From NCBI RefSeq assembly GCF_012275445.1, contig NZ_JAAZQK010000007.1:310001-374000 (forward strand): 64,000 nucleotides of DNA, in the 5' to 3' direction. Source of the stretch: Rhizobacter sp. SG703 (GTDB lineage: Bacteria; Pseudomonadota; Gammaproteobacteria; Burkholderiales; Burkholderiaceae_C). The notes beneath the pieces are model-generated. The model made no database searches. It had not been told where the DNA came from and worked only from the letters and a program-made list of their open reading frames with translations. Positions 63,100 through 64,000 of this stretch are shown here, in pieces. The position numbers were made by a program, and so were the translations under genes. Positions within the stretch are counted from its first letter, which is position 1, and each line of letters opens with the position of its first letter.

Positions 63100-64000
63100 T
63101 CAGGGTGCCGGTCCAGGCTCCGAGGCGAGGTGGCGATCGAGGAAGTTGAGAAGGGCAGTGAAGTAACGCACGCGGGACTTGGTCCACGCGAGGCCATGGC
63201 CTTCGTCTTCGAAGGACATCCATTCCACCGGATGGCCGCCCTGCTGCAGCGCCGCCACCATCGTCTTGCTTTGCGATGGCAGCACGCGCCGATCTTCTTC
63301 CCCATGGGCGATGAGCAACGGGATGCGCACGCGATCCGCGTGCTTGAGCGGCGAGACCTCGTCCAACGCGCTGCGGTCCTTGTCGGGGTCGCCGACGCGC
63401 GCGCGCATCAGTGCGCGCGAGAACGGGGTCGAGTCGTCCCGCAGTCCGTTGGACAGCATGTCCGCAAGGTCGCTGACGCCCGCGAAGCTCACGCCGCACC
63501 GGTACAGCTCGGGCGTCTTGATGGCGCCCCACATCGCCGCGTAACCCCCGTAGCTGGCGCCCACGATGCACACCCGTGCCGGGTCGGCGATGTGCTCCTT
63601 GATGAGGTGCAGGACGCCGTCGGTGATGTCGTCCTGCATGCGCAGGCCCCACTGGCGATGGCCGGCCTCCTCGAAGCGGCGGCCGAACCCGGACGATCCG
63701 CGAAACTGCGGCTGGAAGACCACATAGCCGGCCTTCGCGAGCATCTGGACCTCTTCGTCCCAGTCCCACCGGTCGCGCACGTTCGGTCCGCCGTGGATCA
63801 GGACGACGGTGGGTGCAGGCTGGTCGTCGAAGCCGACCGGCCGCGTGAGGTAGGCCGGAATGCTCAGGCCGTCGCGTGCCGCGTACTGCATCACCTGCTT
63901 CGGGCGCATGCGAGCCGGGTTGATCAGCGGCATGGCCGATGCGATCTCGCGGAGTCGGGCGGTGCGGGTGTCCAGGATGAACCAGCGACCGGGATCGACG
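63100..64000 (-). CDS. S9-family (prolyl-oligopeptidase-like) peptidase, N-terminus beyond window
   Basis: About 300 C-terminal residues visible, open at the right edge (DPGRWFILDTRTARLREIASA… continues upstream). The catalytic alpha/beta-hydrolase domain is complete: VVLIHGGPNVRDRWDWDEE, VFQPQFRGSSGFGRRFEEAG, nucleophile CIVGASYGGYAAMWG, acid in IAHGEEDRRVLPSQS, and His in DEGHGLAW. The invisible N-terminal part would be a beta-propeller in a full S9 enzyme of about 650 residues. An internal Met at 63933 is not the start. Confidence 0.93.
   Translation of the reverse strand, partial: VDPGRWFILDTRTARLREIASAMPLINPARMRPKQVMQYAARDGLSIPAYLTRPVGFDDQPAPTVVLIHGGPNVRDRWDWDEEVQMLAKAGYVVFQPQFRGSSGFGRRFEEAGHRQWGLRMQDDITDGVLHLIKEHIADPARVCIVGASYGGYAAMWGAIKTPELYRCGVSFAGVSDLADMLSNGLRDDSTPFSRALMRARVGDPDKDRSALDEVSPLKHADRVRIPLLIAHGEEDRRVLPSQSKTMVAALQQGGHPVEWMSFEDEGHGLAWTKSRVRYFTALLNFLDRHLASEPGPAP

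Overview
The window is a high-GC chromosomal segment of a Gram-negative bacterium, most likely a betaproteobacterium of the order Burkholderiales (Rubrivivax/Leptothrix-like). Reasons: very strong G/C at third codon positions, a pepN-fbp-tRNA-Thr housekeeping block, the DUF3649/PepSY/DUF3325 iron operon typical of Burkholderiales, many LysR/TetR/AraC regulators beside single enzymes, and Burkholderiales-type intergenic repeats. This is inference; no marker gene here settles the genus. There is no rRNA, IS element, integrase, prophage or CRISPR array.

Layout. 1-2486: cut acyl-CoA synthetase, GNAT acetyltransferase, and a membrane-anchored hydrolase-like protein whose nucleophile serine appears lost. 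2509-8650: the most unusual block. A winged-helix/STAND ATPase regulator (TTG start) converges on a leftward operon: small secreted protein, SLOG-fold nucleotide sensor, TIR-TM-TPR protein, small unknown protein. Two copies of a triple CTGAA direct repeat with identical 11/10-bp spacing lie beside the regulator start and upstream of the operon, suggesting one regulatory circuit. 8714-15470: alpha/beta hydrolase, prfB with its programmed +1 frameshift, a HAD phosphatase, pepN, fbp, tRNA-Thr(CGT) and a terminator. 15487-18761: chemoreceptor, a secreted protein with three RM-x-LIGRT repeats, a reductase-gene remnant, an SDR. 18930-23425: LacI-type operator and secreted GH64 glucanase, then a YfiR/GGDEF-EAL pair. 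23449-31621: class A beta-lactamase with divergent LysR regulator, two conserved unknown genes, a TetR-MFS efflux operon with an evident operator, and a LysR/quinone-oxidoreductase divergent pair.

31684-43499: a DUF899 protein, then a polymorphic-toxin locus read leftward: macro-domain protein, SpvB/FG-GAP (TcB-like) secreted giant, RHS-core protein with a variable C-terminal tip (TcC-like), and four small genes that look like an immunity array. 43532-53195: AraC regulator with a carboxymuconolactone-decarboxylase-like protein, a beta-propeller di-c-heme protein facing a MalT-type regulator, a DUF938 methyltransferase/RIO kinase pair and an SDR. 53312-64000: LysR with divergent TonB-dependent receptor, a Fur-box-led iron operon, HAF-repeat protein, M14 peptidase, DUF1801 protein and a cut S9 peptidase.

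The two regions most worth follow-up are the SLOG/TIR operon with its apparent cognate STAND regulator (possible NAD-nucleotide signalling or defence) and the split Tc-like RHS toxin locus flanked by a macro-domain gene.
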